A stretch of DNA of 64,000 nucleotides from CAYONP01 sp964405335. GTDB taxonomy: Bacteria; Armatimonadota; UBA10988. Below are positions 7,670-19,162 of this stretch, in pieces. The stretch covers positions 58,222 through 122,221 of the forward strand of contig CAYONP010000001.1 of assembly GCA_964405335.1 (NCBI GenBank), written 5' to 3'. The notes beneath the pieces were generated by a model that saw nothing but the letters and a program-made list of their open reading frames with translations, searched no databases and had not been told where the DNA came from. The translations under genes were made by a program, and so were the position numbers. The stretch's first letter is position 1; each line of letters begins with the position of its first letter.

Positions 7670-10350
7670 TTGCGCGTGCGCCTGCGCGAGTCCCTGGCCG
7701 ACCGCCGTGCGTGCGGTGCCGAGCGCGGCGAGGTGGTCGACCTCCTGCGCGAGTTCGTCGACGCCGAACGCGCCCGGTTGGCCGCCGCCTTTGCCCAGCA
7801 GCCGACCGGCGCCGCCTTCTGCGTCTCGCACAGCGCGGTGTTCGACGCCCTGCTCGGCGAGATCTTCCGGCTTGGCGGCGACGCGGTCGAAGACCGCCTC
7901 GGCCGGCCGCCGACCGAAGCCGATCTGTGTGTCGCCGCGGTCGGCGGCTACGGTCGCCGGACGCTGTCGCCGTGGTCCGATATCGATGTGGCGTTCATCC
8001 CCAGTCACGAGGAGCATCCGCACCTGGACGCCCATGTGCGCGAGATGCTCGGGCTGCTCGCCGATGTGCTGCTCCCCGGCCAGCACCCGGGCGTGGCGCA
8101 CTCATACCGGCCGCTGGGCGACCTCGGGCTAATCGACCACCAGACCGCCACGGCGCTGCTCGAGTCCCGGCTGGTGGCCGGCAACAGCTCGTTGCACGTG
8201 CACTTCATGCAGCAGTTGATGGAGTCGATTGGCGCGGTCGAGTTCGTGCAGCTCAACGTGGCCGAGCGCGCGGCGGTGTGGGACGATCCGCGGCAGGCGC
8301 TGTTCGCCGTCGAGCCGAACCTGAAGGCCGGCCCGGGTGGCCAGCGCGACTTTCACGCCGCGGTCTGGGCGGCCAAGGTGGCCTTCCGCATCGCCGATTG
8401 GGACGTGCTCGAGCAGCTCCGCCAGCGGGGCATCATCAACGACGAAGAGCGCGGACCGCTGCTCGAGGCGCTCGAGTTTCAGCAGACCTGCCGCAACTGG
8501 CTGCACTTCGAGCGCGGCCTCAAACTCGACACGCTCCACGCCGACTATCAGCCCCGGCTGGCCACGGCGCTGGGCTACCACGACCACGACAACGTCGCCG
8601 CGAGCGAGTTCCTGATGCGCGACTACTACCGCCGCGCGCGGATCATCGCCGACTTCTCCCGCCTGCTGCTCAGCCTGGTCCGCCGCCAGCGGCTCAGTTT
8701 CTCGCACTCGACCTATGTCGAGAACTGGACTATCCACCCGGCCAACGCCAGCATCTTCCGCGAGAAGCCGTCGCGGCTGGTGCGTATCTACCGGGCCCGG
8801 CAGCGGCTCGGTCTGGCCTTCTCGCACGAACTGGAGCGGCTGATCATCAGCCACGTGCAGTTGCTCGACGGACACACCGCGAGGCTGCCCCAGGTCGGCT
8901 CGACGTTCCTCGAGATTCTGCGCTCGGCGGGCGACGTCGCCGGCACGGTTCGCGCGATGCTACACAGCGGGGTGCTCGAGCAGCTCATTCCCGAGCTGGC
9001 GCCGCTGATGTGGCTGCTGCCCACCGATCCGGCGCACGAGTACTCGGTTGGCGAACACTCCATCAAGGTGCTCGAGGAGATTCAGCGCCTGCGCGACCGG
9101 CCGCGCAGCCAGGACGAGGAGCTGCTGAGCGAGGCCATCCGGGCGTTGCAGGAGCCCGAGGTGCTCTATCTCACCGCGTTGCTGCACGATATCGGCAAGC
9201 TGGATGGGACGGGTCACCACAGTCTGACCGGCCTGCCGGTCGCCCGGGCCGTCGGCCAGCGGCTGGGGATGCAGGATTCGGCCCTCGAGCGGCTCGAGTT
9301 TCTCATCCGCGAGCATCTTTCGATGCGCCGGATGGCCAGCCTGCGGGCGCTCGAGCTGCCCGAGACGATCGCCGAGTTCGTCGGCATCCTGCCCGCCGGC
9401 GAGCCGCTCGATGCGCTCGACATGCTGGCCGTGCTGACCTTCGCCGACACTCGCTCGGTCGGTGAGAACGTGCTGCGCGACACCGACAAGCGGCTGCTCA
9501 TGCAGCTCTTCACCCGCGCGGCCAAGTGGCTGCAGGAGCGGCCGGCCGAGGACGAGGCGCAGCTCCGCAAGCAGGCCAGCCGGCGGCTGCGCCAGGCCTC
9601 GGCGTTACGCGACCTGGAGCCCGAGGTAGTCCGCCGCCATCTCGACCGGCTGCCCACCGGCTATGCGGTCAACACCCCGCCGGCGCTGGTCGCCAAGCAC
9701 ATCGAGTATGTCCGGCGGCTCGAGGCGGGCGAGCCGGCGGTGATCGAGTTCTACCATGCGCTGGGTACCAACCACACCGAAGTGACCGTGTGCAGCGCCG
9801 ACCGGCCCGCCCTGCTCCGTGACGTCGCCGCCGCGGTGACCGCCAACAACCTCGACATCTATCTGCTCCACCTCGATATCTGCGACCGCGGCGACGAGGC
9901 GCCGGGCTGGGTCATCGCGACCATCTGGGCCGACGACTTCGGTCACGAGCTGGGTCAGGTCAAGCGCGACCGGCTGAGCGCCGATCTCGAGAGCATCCTG
10001 CGCGGCGACGAGACGCCCGAAGAGGTGCTGGCCCGCCGGCGCAAGGTGCTACCACGCGGGATTGCGCTGCAGAACGTCGAGGTGAACAACAGCGGCAGCG
10101 GGCAGCACACCATCATCCTCATCCGCGCCGCCGACCAGAAAGGCCTGCTCTACCGGCTGACCGGCGCCCTGGTGGCCGAGCAGCTGCTGATCACCATTGC
10201 CAAGGTGACGACCTACCGCGGCGCGGCCGAGGACGCCTTTTATGTGGTCAAGCAGGCGACGCACCGCAAGCTGACCGACGACGAGGCCGCAGAGCTGGCC
10301 GAGCGGCTGATGCGCGGGCTCGGCGGCGAGCAGGCCGCGGCGGCCGGCGA

Positions 10351-10354
<4 letters not shown>
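7670..10354 (+). CDS. glnD: Bifunctional [protein-PII] uridylyltransferase/uridylyl-removing enzyme
   Basis: GlnD senses glutamine and adds or removes UMP on PII proteins. The ~894-residue protein shows the full family order. The nucleotidyltransferase motif GGYGRRTLSPWSDIDVAF lies at ~92-109 and the conserved KAGPGGQRDF block near 220. An HD phosphohydrolase motif (LLHDIGKLDGTGHHS) lies near 505. Two C-terminal ACT domains sit at ~700-770 and ~810-885. The start is uncertain. TTG at 7670 is the first common start codon and lacks a ribosome site. The frame is open further upstream, and a CTG at 7646 just after GAGAGTAAG is an alternative. The stop overlaps the rimO start (ATGA). No PII or glutamine synthetase gene is in the window. 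Confidence 0.93.
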
Positions 10355-11733
<1,379 letters not shown>

Positions 11734-11735
11734 GC

Positions 11736-12113
11736 ATGGTCCAGAAGATACCAATCCTCAAGATCGGGTCGGCGCTGATCGCCTCCATCCAGATCGAGCT
11801 CAACGACGAGAGCGCGGTGCAGTTCAAGGAAGACGTCCTTCATCAGATCGCCGAGACGGGTGCGACGGGGGTGGTGATCGATCTGACCGCGGTCGACATG
11901 GTCGACAGCTTCCTGGGCAAGATCATCCGCGATGCGGCGCTGATGGCGCGGCTGATGGGCGCGCAGGTGGTCTGCACGGGGATCCAGCCGGCGGTGGCCA
12001 TCACGCTGGTCGAGCTGGGACTTGAACTCGAGGGTGTAGTCACCGCCCTGAACCTGGAGAAGGGCCTGGCTCGGTTGGCCGAGCTGGTCGACGGGGTCGA
12101 CGGCCATGCCTGA
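11736..12113 (+). CDS. rsbS: Stressosome scaffold protein RsbS (STAS domain)
   Basis: RsbS is a single STAS domain that, together with RsbR, builds the stressosome shell and sequesters the kinase RsbT. The 125-residue protein carries the hallmark block [19 protein letters not shown], with the Ser near residue 58 at the site phosphorylated by RsbT in Bacillus, followed by [15 protein letters not shown]. The ATG at 11736 has GAGGAG at a good distance. A GTG at 11730 that overlaps the rimO stop is too close to the ribosome site. The next gene overlaps by eight bases, so expression of RsbS and RsbT is coupled. Confidence 0.9.
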   Translation: MVQKIPILKIGSALIASIQIELNDESAVQFKEDVLHQIAETGATGVVIDLTAVDMVDSFLGKIIRDAALMARLMGAQVVCTGIQPAVAITLVELGLELEGVVTALNLEKGLARLAELVDGVDGHA

Positions 12114-12507
12114 CCGGATCGTGGTTCCTATTGAAGAGGAGCTCGACATCGTGCGCGCCCGGCAGGAGGGCCGCCAGGTGGCCAAGGAGTGCGGCTTCGG
12201 GCCGGTCGACCTGGCGCGCGTGGCGACCGCAATCTCCGAGCTGGCGCGCAACATCTACAACTACGCCCGGCCGGGCACCATCGAGCTGACCGTGGTCACC
12301 GCCGGCCAGCGGCGAGGCCTGCAGGTGGTCGCCCTCGACCATGGCCCGGGCATCGCCGACATCGAAGAAGCGATGCGCGACGGTTACACCACCAGCGGCG
12401 GGCTCGGCGCCGGATTGCCCGGCACGCGCCGGCTGGTCGACGAGTTCGAGATCGACTCGAAGTCGGGTGAGGGAACGAGAGTCACGGTTCGCAAGTGGAT
12501 TCGCTGA
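12106..12507 (+). CDS. rsbT: Stressosome serine/threonine kinase RsbT
   Basis: RsbT is a GHKL-fold kinase that phosphorylates RsbS and RsbR on stress and, once released, activates a downstream partner. The 133-residue protein has the N box ([13 protein letters not shown]), the G1 box (DHGPGIAD) and the ATP-lid glycine motif ([12 protein letters not shown]), close to Bacillus RsbT in length and order. It overlaps rsbS by eight bases at its start and rsbX by thirteen at its end. The classical partner phosphatase RsbU is not in this window, so its output target is not evident here. Confidence 0.9.
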   Translation: MPDRIVVPIEEELDIVRARQEGRQVAKECGFGPVDLARVATAISELARNIYNYARPGTIELTVVTAGQRRGLQVVALDHGPGIADIEEAMRDGYTTSGGLGAGLPGTRRLVDEFEIDSKSGEGTRVTVRKWIR

Positions 12508-13073
12508 GCTACGGGGTGGTCCAGCGGCCCAAGGCGGGCCGCGAGGTCTGTGGCGATGCCTGGCAGGTGCTGCCCGGTGAGCGCGGCACGCTGGTCGCCG
12601 TCGCCGATGGTCTGGGCTCGGGGCCGGCGGCGGCCGAGGCGGCGCGGGCGGCGATGCGGACCATCGCCGAGCATGCCGCGGCGCCGCTGCTCGACCTGAT
12701 GGAGCGCTGCAACGAGGCGCTGCGCGGCACGCGCGGGGCGGCCATCGCGCTGCTGCTGGTGCGGCCGGGCCGGCGGATCGAGGCCGTCTCGGTGGGCAAC
12801 GTTGAGGTCCGGGCGCGGCGCGAGGTCGAGTTCGCCCTGGTGCCGACCAGCGGGATTGTCGGGGCCAACTACCGCCCGCCGCGCGTGGCGACGGGCGAGT
12901 GGCCGCCGGGCGAGTGGCTGGTGATGCACAGCGACGGCCTGCGCGCCGGGTTCGACCTCGATGCCGAGTTGATGCACGCGGCGGGCGGGCCGCAGGAGTT
13001 CGCCGAGCAACTGGCCGCGGCGTATGGTCGGGCCGATGACGACCTGACGGTGCTGGTCTTGGAGCTGGCCTAG
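12495..13073 (+). CDS. rsbX: RsbX-like PP2C-family phosphatase
   Basis: RsbX dephosphorylates RsbS and RsbR to reset the stressosome. The 192-residue protein has PP2C/SpoIIE-type metal-binding acidic motifs: the early Asp in VCGDAW, VAVADGLGSGP, LVMHSDGLRAGF and the terminal DDLTVLVLEL. It is a single-domain protein of about the length expected for RsbX and lacks the N-terminal sensor regions of RsbU. The GTG at 12495 lies within the end of rsbT, and no clear ribosome site is visible, consistent with translational coupling. Its position between rsbT and rsbR differs from the Bacillus order, where rsbX is last. Confidence 0.85.
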   Translation: MDSLSYGVVQRPKAGREVCGDAWQVLPGERGTLVAVADGLGSGPAAAEAARAAMRTIAEHAAAPLLDLMERCNEALRGTRGAAIALLLVRPGRRIEAVSVGNVEVRARREVEFALVPTSGIVGANYRPPRVATGEWPPGEWLVMHSDGLRAGFDLDAELMHAAGGPQEFAEQLAAAYGRADDDLTVLVLELA

Positions 13074-13088
13074 GAAGGAGCGCGGGCG

Positions 13089-13901
13089 ATGGCGGATCTG
13101 GCGGACTTCATCCGCGACCACACCGGCGAAATCTACGACGCCTACGTCGCGCTGGTCTACAGCCGTGTGGCACGTTACACCGAGCGGCAGCCGTCGACCT
13201 TCCCCGAGAACACGCGGCGCATGATTGAGCTGATCCCCATCGCGCACGAGGACCCCGACTCGCCGGCGGTGCGGCAGTTCGTCGACGCCCTCTGCCAGCA
13301 GCGTCTGCCGGCGGGGTTCCAACTCGCCGACATCCTCGAGGCGATGTTCCTCTACAACGACGTCATCCTACCGCTGTTGCAGGACGAGATCGCCGACACC
13401 ACCGTTCGCGAGCGGATGCTGGTCGATCTCGACAACGCCGTCGAGCAGATCGCCTTGCGGCTGTCGCGCGCCTTTGTCGCCATGCAGGTGAGCCTGATCG
13501 AAGCGCAGCGCCAAGCCGTACTCGAGCTCTCGACGCCGGTGATCAAGGTCTGGGACGGGATCCTGGCCCTGCCGCTGATCGGCACCATCGACAGCGACCG
13601 GGCGCGGCAGATCATGGAGGAGCTGCTCAAGGCCATCGGCTCCGAGCAGGCGGCGATTGTGCTGATCGACATCACCGGCGTGCCGGTGGTCGACACCAAC
13701 GTCGCCGATCACTTGATGAAGACCGTGCGCGCGGCCGAGCTGCTCGGCGCCGAGTGCCTGCTGGTCGGGGTCGGGGCCGACCTGGCGCAGACCCTGGTCG
13801 GCCTGGGGGTCGAGCTGCGGCACGTCTCGACCTCGGCCGATATGCGCAGCGGCCTGACCCTGGCGTTCGAGAAGCTCGGCTTGAGGGTGACCAGCCGGTA
13901 A
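13089..13901 (+). CDS. rsbR: Stressosome sensor/scaffold protein RsbR
   Basis: This 270-residue protein has an N-terminal helical domain (residues ~1-140) of the non-heme-globin type and a C-terminal STAS domain. Both phospho-acceptor threonines known from Bacillus RsbRA have counterparts: Thr166 in LPLIGTIDSDRA and Thr203 in VPVVDTNVADHL. The linker reads ELSTPVIKVWDG, also typical. The ATG follows AAGGAG with good spacing, 15 bases after rsbX. Together with RsbS it would form the shell, with the N-terminal domains as outward sensory turrets. What it senses cannot be told. No RsbV, RsbW or sigma-B gene follows. Confidence 0.9.
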   Translation: MADLADFIRDHTGEIYDAYVALVYSRVARYTERQPSTFPENTRRMIELIPIAHEDPDSPAVRQFVDALCQQRLPAGFQLADILEAMFLYNDVILPLLQDEIADTTVRERMLVDLDNAVEQIALRLSRAFVAMQVSLIEAQRQAVLELSTPVIKVWDGILALPLIGTIDSDRARQIMEELLKAIGSEQAAIVLIDITGVPVVDTNVADHLMKTVRAAELLGAECLLVGVGADLAQTLVGLGVELRHVSTSADMRSGLTLAFEKLGLRVTSR

Positions 13902-13950
13902 CACCCACCGGCGCCGGAGACACGTTGCCCCGTCGAGCGAGGAGTGCGCG

Positions 13951-15864
13951 GTGGCTGACGGTCCCGAGGCGGTCGAGGTGAGCTTCCCGCCGGCGGAGGC
14001 ACCGGACCAGGCGCTGGAGTGGACCGGCCATGCGCCCTGGCCGCGGGTGGCCGCCTGTGTGGTCGCCTGCGCGCTGTTCGGCGCGGTCGACGGCATCCAC
14101 GTGCTGGCCATCCTGGTCGGCTACGGCGTCTGGCGCGAGAGCATGCTGGTCGAGCAGCTAGTGCCCGGCTTCGGGCTCCGGGCCCTGCCCGTGCCGACCC
14201 ACTGCCTGCCGGTGCAGCGCTGGCTCGAGACCACCGGCCAGCTCGGCAGCCAGTTGTGGGTCCTGGCGGTCACCGTCGGCAGCGGGCTGATCGCCGGCGT
14301 GCTGGTCATCGGCATCATCCACCCGCACCTCGACCGCGCCTTGCGCAAACGGACCTTCGGCGCGTTCAAGCTGGCCCTGGCCGGACTGCTCAGCCTGGTG
14401 GCGCTGGTGCTCGCCTTCTGGCCGCTCGACCCAGAGGTGATGGGCACCCACTTCCCCTACACCCGCGCCGCGCTGGCCGGCGGGCTGCTGCTCCTGCTCT
14501 GGCACCGCCGCGGCTGGCTCCACGCCGACGACGACTGGCCGAGCTACCTGACGCTCGGCACCCGCTTCGTCACCGGCGCCGGGCTCGGCGTACTGAGCGC
14601 CACGCTGCTCGGGCATCGCCCGCACGGCGCCGACCGGGCGCTGGTCGAGGGCTGGTTCAACGCCGGGCTCTACTCGAGCGAGATGTGGCGGGCGATCGGC
14701 GGCTATGTGATCGTCGAGCGCGCCTGGTACGGCTTGATTATCGGCTCGCTGGCGGTCACCCTGGCGCCCAACGGCCTGCCCTTGGTCCAGCGCCTGCGCA
14801 CCGCGCTCTGCGCCCTGGCCGTCTGCGGCGCGGTGTGGGGCCTGTTCCCGCTCTGGCGCGACCTCTGGACGCGGCAGCATCAGGTCGGCCTGAGCCTGCC
14901 GACCGTCGTCCAGGCCGAACTCGGCGACCTGCCGGCGCGCTTCCAGCGGGTCATCCTGCTCGGCCCGGCGGGCCGTCCGCTGCGAGCTTTCGCCGCGCCG
15001 GCCAACAGCATCTCCGACCTGCCGTTCGACCCGGCGGTGACCACCGAGGTCCGCCGTTATCTGCGTGACCGGCCGCCGGTCAGCAGCCTGGCCCGCCAGG
15101 CCGCCATCCACCTGCACGATGAAGCCAGTTACCACTGGTCGCAGCAGCGGATGCTGCTGCTCCAGCTCGAGCAGTTGCGCTCGCCCAGCGCCACGCCGGG
15201 CTTCGCCGCCGTCCTGGTCGAGACGGTCAGCCTGACCGCGGCCACGCCCGAGGCCACCGCCGCGCTCGACGCGCTGCTCGACCCCGAGCAGTTCGTCTGG
15301 CCGACCGGCGAGGCGGCCGAGGTGCTGGCCGAGCTGGCCTGGCGCTGGGGCCGGCTCGACGAGGTCCGCGACCGGGTCCGGGCCCGGCGGCCAGACCTGC
15401 TCGAGCGGTTCGACCAGGTGCCGTCACCCACCTGTGACACCCGCCTGACCGGTCGGCTGATGCTCAACGGTCGGCCGCTGGCAGGAGCGCGGGTCGGCAT
15501 ATTGGCGCCGCTCGACACCATCGCGCTGCAGGCGGCCATCGTCATGCCCTGGCCGCAGCGGCGAATCGTCCGCTCGGCGGTCACCGCCGCCGACGGCTCG
15601 TTTGCGCTCGACGGTGCGGTCGAGGGGCTCTACCGGCTGGTCGTCGCGATCGACGGCGAGGCCGACCCGGTCGGCGACCAGGATGTTATCTCGCTCGACC
15701 GGATTGGACTGATCGCGCTGACCCGCGAGACGCCGGCGCGCGATGTCGGCGTGATCCGGCTCGAGACCCGTCCGCCGCAGCCGGCCATCCGGCGCCCGCC
15801 CGCACCGCCGGGCGATCTGCCGTTGCCGAGCCTGGAGCCGCTCTCCAGCCGCGCGACGCGATAA
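13951..15864 (+). CDS. Large membrane protein with a C-terminal carboxypeptidase-regulatory-like domain
   Basis: The protein has 637 residues. The N-terminal ~320 residues carry about seven membrane segments (for example VACVVACALFGAVDGI, LWVLAVTVGSGLIAGVLVIGI, LALAGLLSLVALVLAF). A soluble region of about 150 residues follows. Residues ~505-600 look like a transthyretin-like carboxypeptidase-regulatory beta sandwich (TGRLMLNGRPLAGARV, then TAADGSFALDG and GLYRLVVAID), a module common on cell-surface proteins. The GTG start follows GAGGAG. It lies 49 bases after rsbR, so it might belong to the stressosome transcript and be one of its outputs, but that is a guess from position. No family is recognised. 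Confidence 0.65.
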   Translation: MADGPEAVEVSFPPAEAPDQALEWTGHAPWPRVAACVVACALFGAVDGIHVLAILVGYGVWRESMLVEQLVPGFGLRALPVPTHCLPVQRWLETTGQLGSQLWVLAVTVGSGLIAGVLVIGIIHPHLDRALRKRTFGAFKLALAGLLSLVALVLAFWPLDPEVMGTHFPYTRAALAGGLLLLLWHRRGWLHADDDWPSYLTLGTRFVTGAGLGVLSATLLGHRPHGADRALVEGWFNAGLYSSEMWRAIGGYVIVERAWYGLIIGSLAVTLAPNGLPLVQRLRTALCALAVCGAVWGLFPLWRDLWTRQHQVGLSLPTVVQAELGDLPARFQRVILLGPAGRPLRAFAAPANSISDLPFDPAVTTEVRRYLRDRPPVSSLARQAAIHLHDEASYHWSQQRMLLLQLEQLRSPSATPGFAAVLVETVSLTAATPEATAALDALLDPEQFVWPTGEAAEVLAELAWRWGRLDEVRDRVRARRPDLLERFDQVPSPTCDTRLTGRLMLNGRPLAGARVGILAPLDTIALQAAIVMPWPQRRIVRSAVTAADGSFALDGAVEGLYRLVVAIDGEADPVGDQDVISLDRIGLIALTRETPARDVGVIRLETRPPQPAIRRPPAPPGDLPLPSLEPLSSRATR

Positions 15865-15872
15865 CGTATAAT
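15844..15872 (+). promoter_or_regulatory. Possible promoter: consensus -10 box, poor -35
   Basis: A perfect TATAAT lies at 15867-15872, about 24 bases before the ATG at 15896. The sequence 17 bases upstream (TCCAGC) does not resemble a -35 box. It could serve the coiled-coil membrane gene. Confidence 0.3.
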
Positions 15873-15895
15873 GGGTACTACTCGGGGCCGACATC

Positions 15896-17521
15896 ATGGC
15901 TGACCCACTCGACCGGGTGATCGACGGCGCGCGAAGCCGCCTGCTGCGCGCGCGGCTCGAACGGCAGGTGGCCGCGAGCCTGCGCCACGCGCTGCTCCTG
16001 GCGGTCGTCCTGCTCGCCGCCGACCGGCTCTGGCGGCTGCGCTTCGAGCCCTGGTACGTCATCGTCGCGGGCCTGGCGGTGGCGCTGACCGCCGGCCTGA
16101 CGCTCGGCCTGCGCCGGCGTCCGGGCCGCATCGCCGCCGCGGCCGAACTCGATGCCCGCCTGGGTCTCAAAGAACGGCTCAGCTCGGCCGTGGCGCTGCG
16201 CGGCGCGGTCGACGCCGACCCGCTGGTGGCGGTGCTGGTCGACGATGCGCGGGCGCACGCCGAGCAGATCGACCTGCGCCGCACGGTGCCCTGGTCGGTC
16301 GCCTTCGAGTCCCGCGTCTGCGCGCTGCTGCTCGCCGCCTTGATTGCCGTGGCGATGCTGCCGCAGTTCACCTTCTGGCGCAGCGAGAGCGACCTGGCCA
16401 CCGAGATGGTCACCCGCCAAGTGGGCGATGAGCTGGTGGCGCTGGCCGAGCAGGTCGAGCAGGAGGCCGAGTCACGCGGCGCCGACCGCGCGGCGGCCGA
16501 GGCGCGCAAGCTGATGCGTGAGGCGCTGCGGCTGCGCCGCGCGCGGATGGACCGGGAGCAGGCGCTCCGCCGGCTCGAACGCATGAGCCAGGAGATGCGC
16601 CGGGCGCGCGAGGAGCTGGCCGGCCATCCGCTCGAGCGCAGTGCCGAGACGGCTCGGCGCGACCTGCGCCGGGTCGAGGGTGCGCTGGGCGAGGTGGGTC
16701 GCGAGCTGGAGCAGCAACGGCTCGACGCGGCGGCCGAGTTACTGCGCCAACTGGCCGACGAGGTGAAGCGCGGCGAGATGAGCCCGGAGCAGCGGCAGGA
16801 GCTGGCCGAGCAGGCCCGCGAGGCGGCCGAGGCGCTGCGCAACAGCCCGCACCAGGCGCAGTCCGAGTCGCTGCTCAAGGCGGCCGAGTCGCTGGCTGAC
16901 GGGGGCAGCCAGTCGCTGGCCGACGCCGCCGATGCGTTTGAGCAGGCGGCCGACAGCCTCGACAGCGCGCTCGATTCGATGGACGAGGAGCTGCTCCGCG
17001 ACCTGCAGGAGTATTGCGAGAACGGCAAGGGAGCCGTGGGTGACGCGGAGGGCATCCGCGAGTTTGCCCAGCGCGAGGGCGACGGTCAGTGCCCCGGCGG
17101 GCTGTGCGAGGGCGACGGCCGGCCCGGCAGCGGCGGCACCAACCGCGGGCCGGGCAGCACCAACGAGGGTGGTGAGGACGGCCCGCCGGCCGGCGGCGGC
17201 ACGCCGTACGAGGAGGGCCAGTCGCCGGACGATCCGGGGCTCGGCGTCTATGAGGAGCTCTACGCGCCGCGCCGGGCCGAGACGCTGCAGCACGACGAGC
17301 GCGCTGGCGCCAAGCCCGGGTCCAGTGGGCGGTACTCGACCACGCAGGGCCCGCGGGCGGCGCCAGGGTTGCAGGACTCGACAGTGCCATACTACGATGT
17401 GCTCGACGACTACCAGGCGGCGGCGGACGAGGCGTTGAGCGAGGGCGAGATTCCGTTGACGCAGCGGCAGCGGGTGAAGCGTTACTTCGAGGAGCTGCGC
17501 GAGCCGCGGAGTGGGGAGTAG
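15896..17521 (+). CDS. Membrane-anchored coiled-coil protein, DUF4175-like architecture
   Basis: The protein has 541 residues. Two N-terminal membrane segments lie at ~30-75 (ALLLAVVLLAADRLW, VIVAGLAVALTAGLTLGL) and a third near 140-155 (VCALLLAALIAVAML). A charged helical region of about 200 residues follows, rich in E, R, A and L, that is very likely a coiled coil. Then comes a Gly/Pro/Asp-rich low-complexity stretch (~385-450), and the C-terminal tail contains DDYQAAADEALSEGEIP and ends in a basic helix. This arrangement resembles large membrane proteins found next to MoxR/BatA-type genes, though none are present here. The function is unknown. The ATG is 31 bases after the previous stop, behind the possible promoter at 15867. 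Confidence 0.65.
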   Translation: MADPLDRVIDGARSRLLRARLERQVAASLRHALLLAVVLLAADRLWRLRFEPWYVIVAGLAVALTAGLTLGLRRRPGRIAAAAELDARLGLKERLSSAVALRGAVDADPLVAVLVDDARAHAEQIDLRRTVPWSVAFESRVCALLLAALIAVAMLPQFTFWRSESDLATEMVTRQVGDELVALAEQVEQEAESRGADRAAAEARKLMREALRLRRARMDREQALRRLERMSQEMRRAREELAGHPLERSAETARRDLRRVEGALGEVGRELEQQRLDAAAELLRQLADEVKRGEMSPEQRQELAEQAREAAEALRNSPHQAQSESLLKAAESLADGGSQSLADAADAFEQAADSLDSALDSMDEELLRDLQEYCENGKGAVGDAEGIREFAQREGDGQCPGGLCEGDGRPGSGGTNRGPGSTNEGGEDGPPAGGGTPYEEGQSPDDPGLGVYEELYAPRRAETLQHDERAGAKPGSSGRYSTTQGPRAAPGLQDSTVPYYDVLDDYQAAADEALSEGEIPLTQRQRVKRYFEELREPRSGE

Positions 17522-17523
17522 GC

Positions 17524-18054
17524 ATGGCCGGACCGGCCTACCTGGTGCTCAGCGCGGTCGGGCCCGACCGGCCCGGCCTGGTGGCCGGCCTGAGCGCCTA
17601 TCTGGCCGAGCGTGGGGGCAACCTCGAGGACAGCCGCATGGCGGTGCTCGGCGGCGCCTTCGGGGTGATGATGCTCATCTCGGCCGAGCCGGCCGAACTG
17701 GGCCGGATTGAGGCCGAGCACGGTTCGTTGGCCGCGGCGCTCGGCCTGGTCATCCACACCGCGCGGACGACGGCGCCGGCCGCCGATGCGGCCGAGGCGT
17801 CGTTCCACGTCACTGTCGACGCGGCCGACCGCGAGGGCATTGTGCAGGCGATTGCCAACGCTTTGTACCAGATCGGCGGCAACATCATCTCGCTCAGCAG
17901 CCGGGTCTATCCGGCGCCGGTGAGCGGCTCGCCGTTGTTTCACCTCGAGCTGCAGGTGGCCGTGCCGAGCGGCTCGGCTGCGCGGCTGGCGCCGACGTTG
18001 GCCGAGGTGGCACGGGTGGAGAATCTCGAGTGCGCGGTGAGCGCGGCTGGTTGA
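17524..18054 (+). CDS. Tandem ACT-domain protein, GcvR-like
   Basis: The 176-residue protein is two ACT domains in tandem. The first is at ~5-75 (LVLSAVGPDRPGLVAGLSAYL) and the second at ~92-170 (FHVTVDAADREGIVQAIANAL). This is the layout of glycine-cleavage repressor GcvR and related amino-acid-sensing proteins, which bind small ligands and act through protein contacts rather than DNA binding. The ATG follows GGGGAG by nine bases and lies three bases after the preceding stop, so the two genes are coupled. A strong hairpin terminator lies 32 bases after the stop. The regulated pathway is not evident, because no glycine-cleavage genes are nearby. Confidence 0.8.
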   Translation: MAGPAYLVLSAVGPDRPGLVAGLSAYLAERGGNLEDSRMAVLGGAFGVMMLISAEPAELGRIEAEHGSLAAALGLVIHTARTTAPAADAAEASFHVTVDAADREGIVQAIANALYQIGGNIISLSSRVYPAPVSGSPLFHLELQVAVPSGSAARLAPTLAEVARVENLECAVSAAG

Positions 18055-18079
18055 CAGAAGCGGCTGCCTCCGCTAATCT
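18051..18079 (+). promoter_or_regulatory. Sigma-70-type promoter reading into the terminator-like leader
   Basis: A perfect TTGACA at 18051-18056 (overlapping the preceding stop codon) is followed 17 bases later by TAATCT at 18074-18079. Initiation would fall near 18086, exactly at the first base of a terminator-like hairpin. It would drive the ABC exporter operon only if transcription continues through that hairpin. Confidence 0.5.
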
Positions 18080-18085
18080 CCTGTG

Positions 18086-18122
18086 ACCGTGCGGCCCTCA
18101 CGCGCCGCGCGGTTTTTGTTCT
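18086..18122 (+). terminator. Intrinsic terminator or attenuator hairpin
   Basis: The arm ACCGTGCGGC (18086-18095) pairs over all ten positions (one G-U) with GCCGCGCGGT (18104-18113). The loop is eight bases, and the second arm runs directly into TTTTTGTTCT. It could end the ACT-domain transcript. Because the promoter above starts at its first base, it may also be an attenuator for the following operon. Confidence 0.75.
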
Positions 18123-18202
18123 GGCCGTAACGGCGCCGGCGCTCGTCGGCACCGACCTTCCGGCGCCTCGTGCCGGGGCGCTGCCAGGTGGGAGTGAGGC
18201 GA

Positions 18203-19161
<959 letters not shown>

Positions 19162-19162
<1 letters not shown>

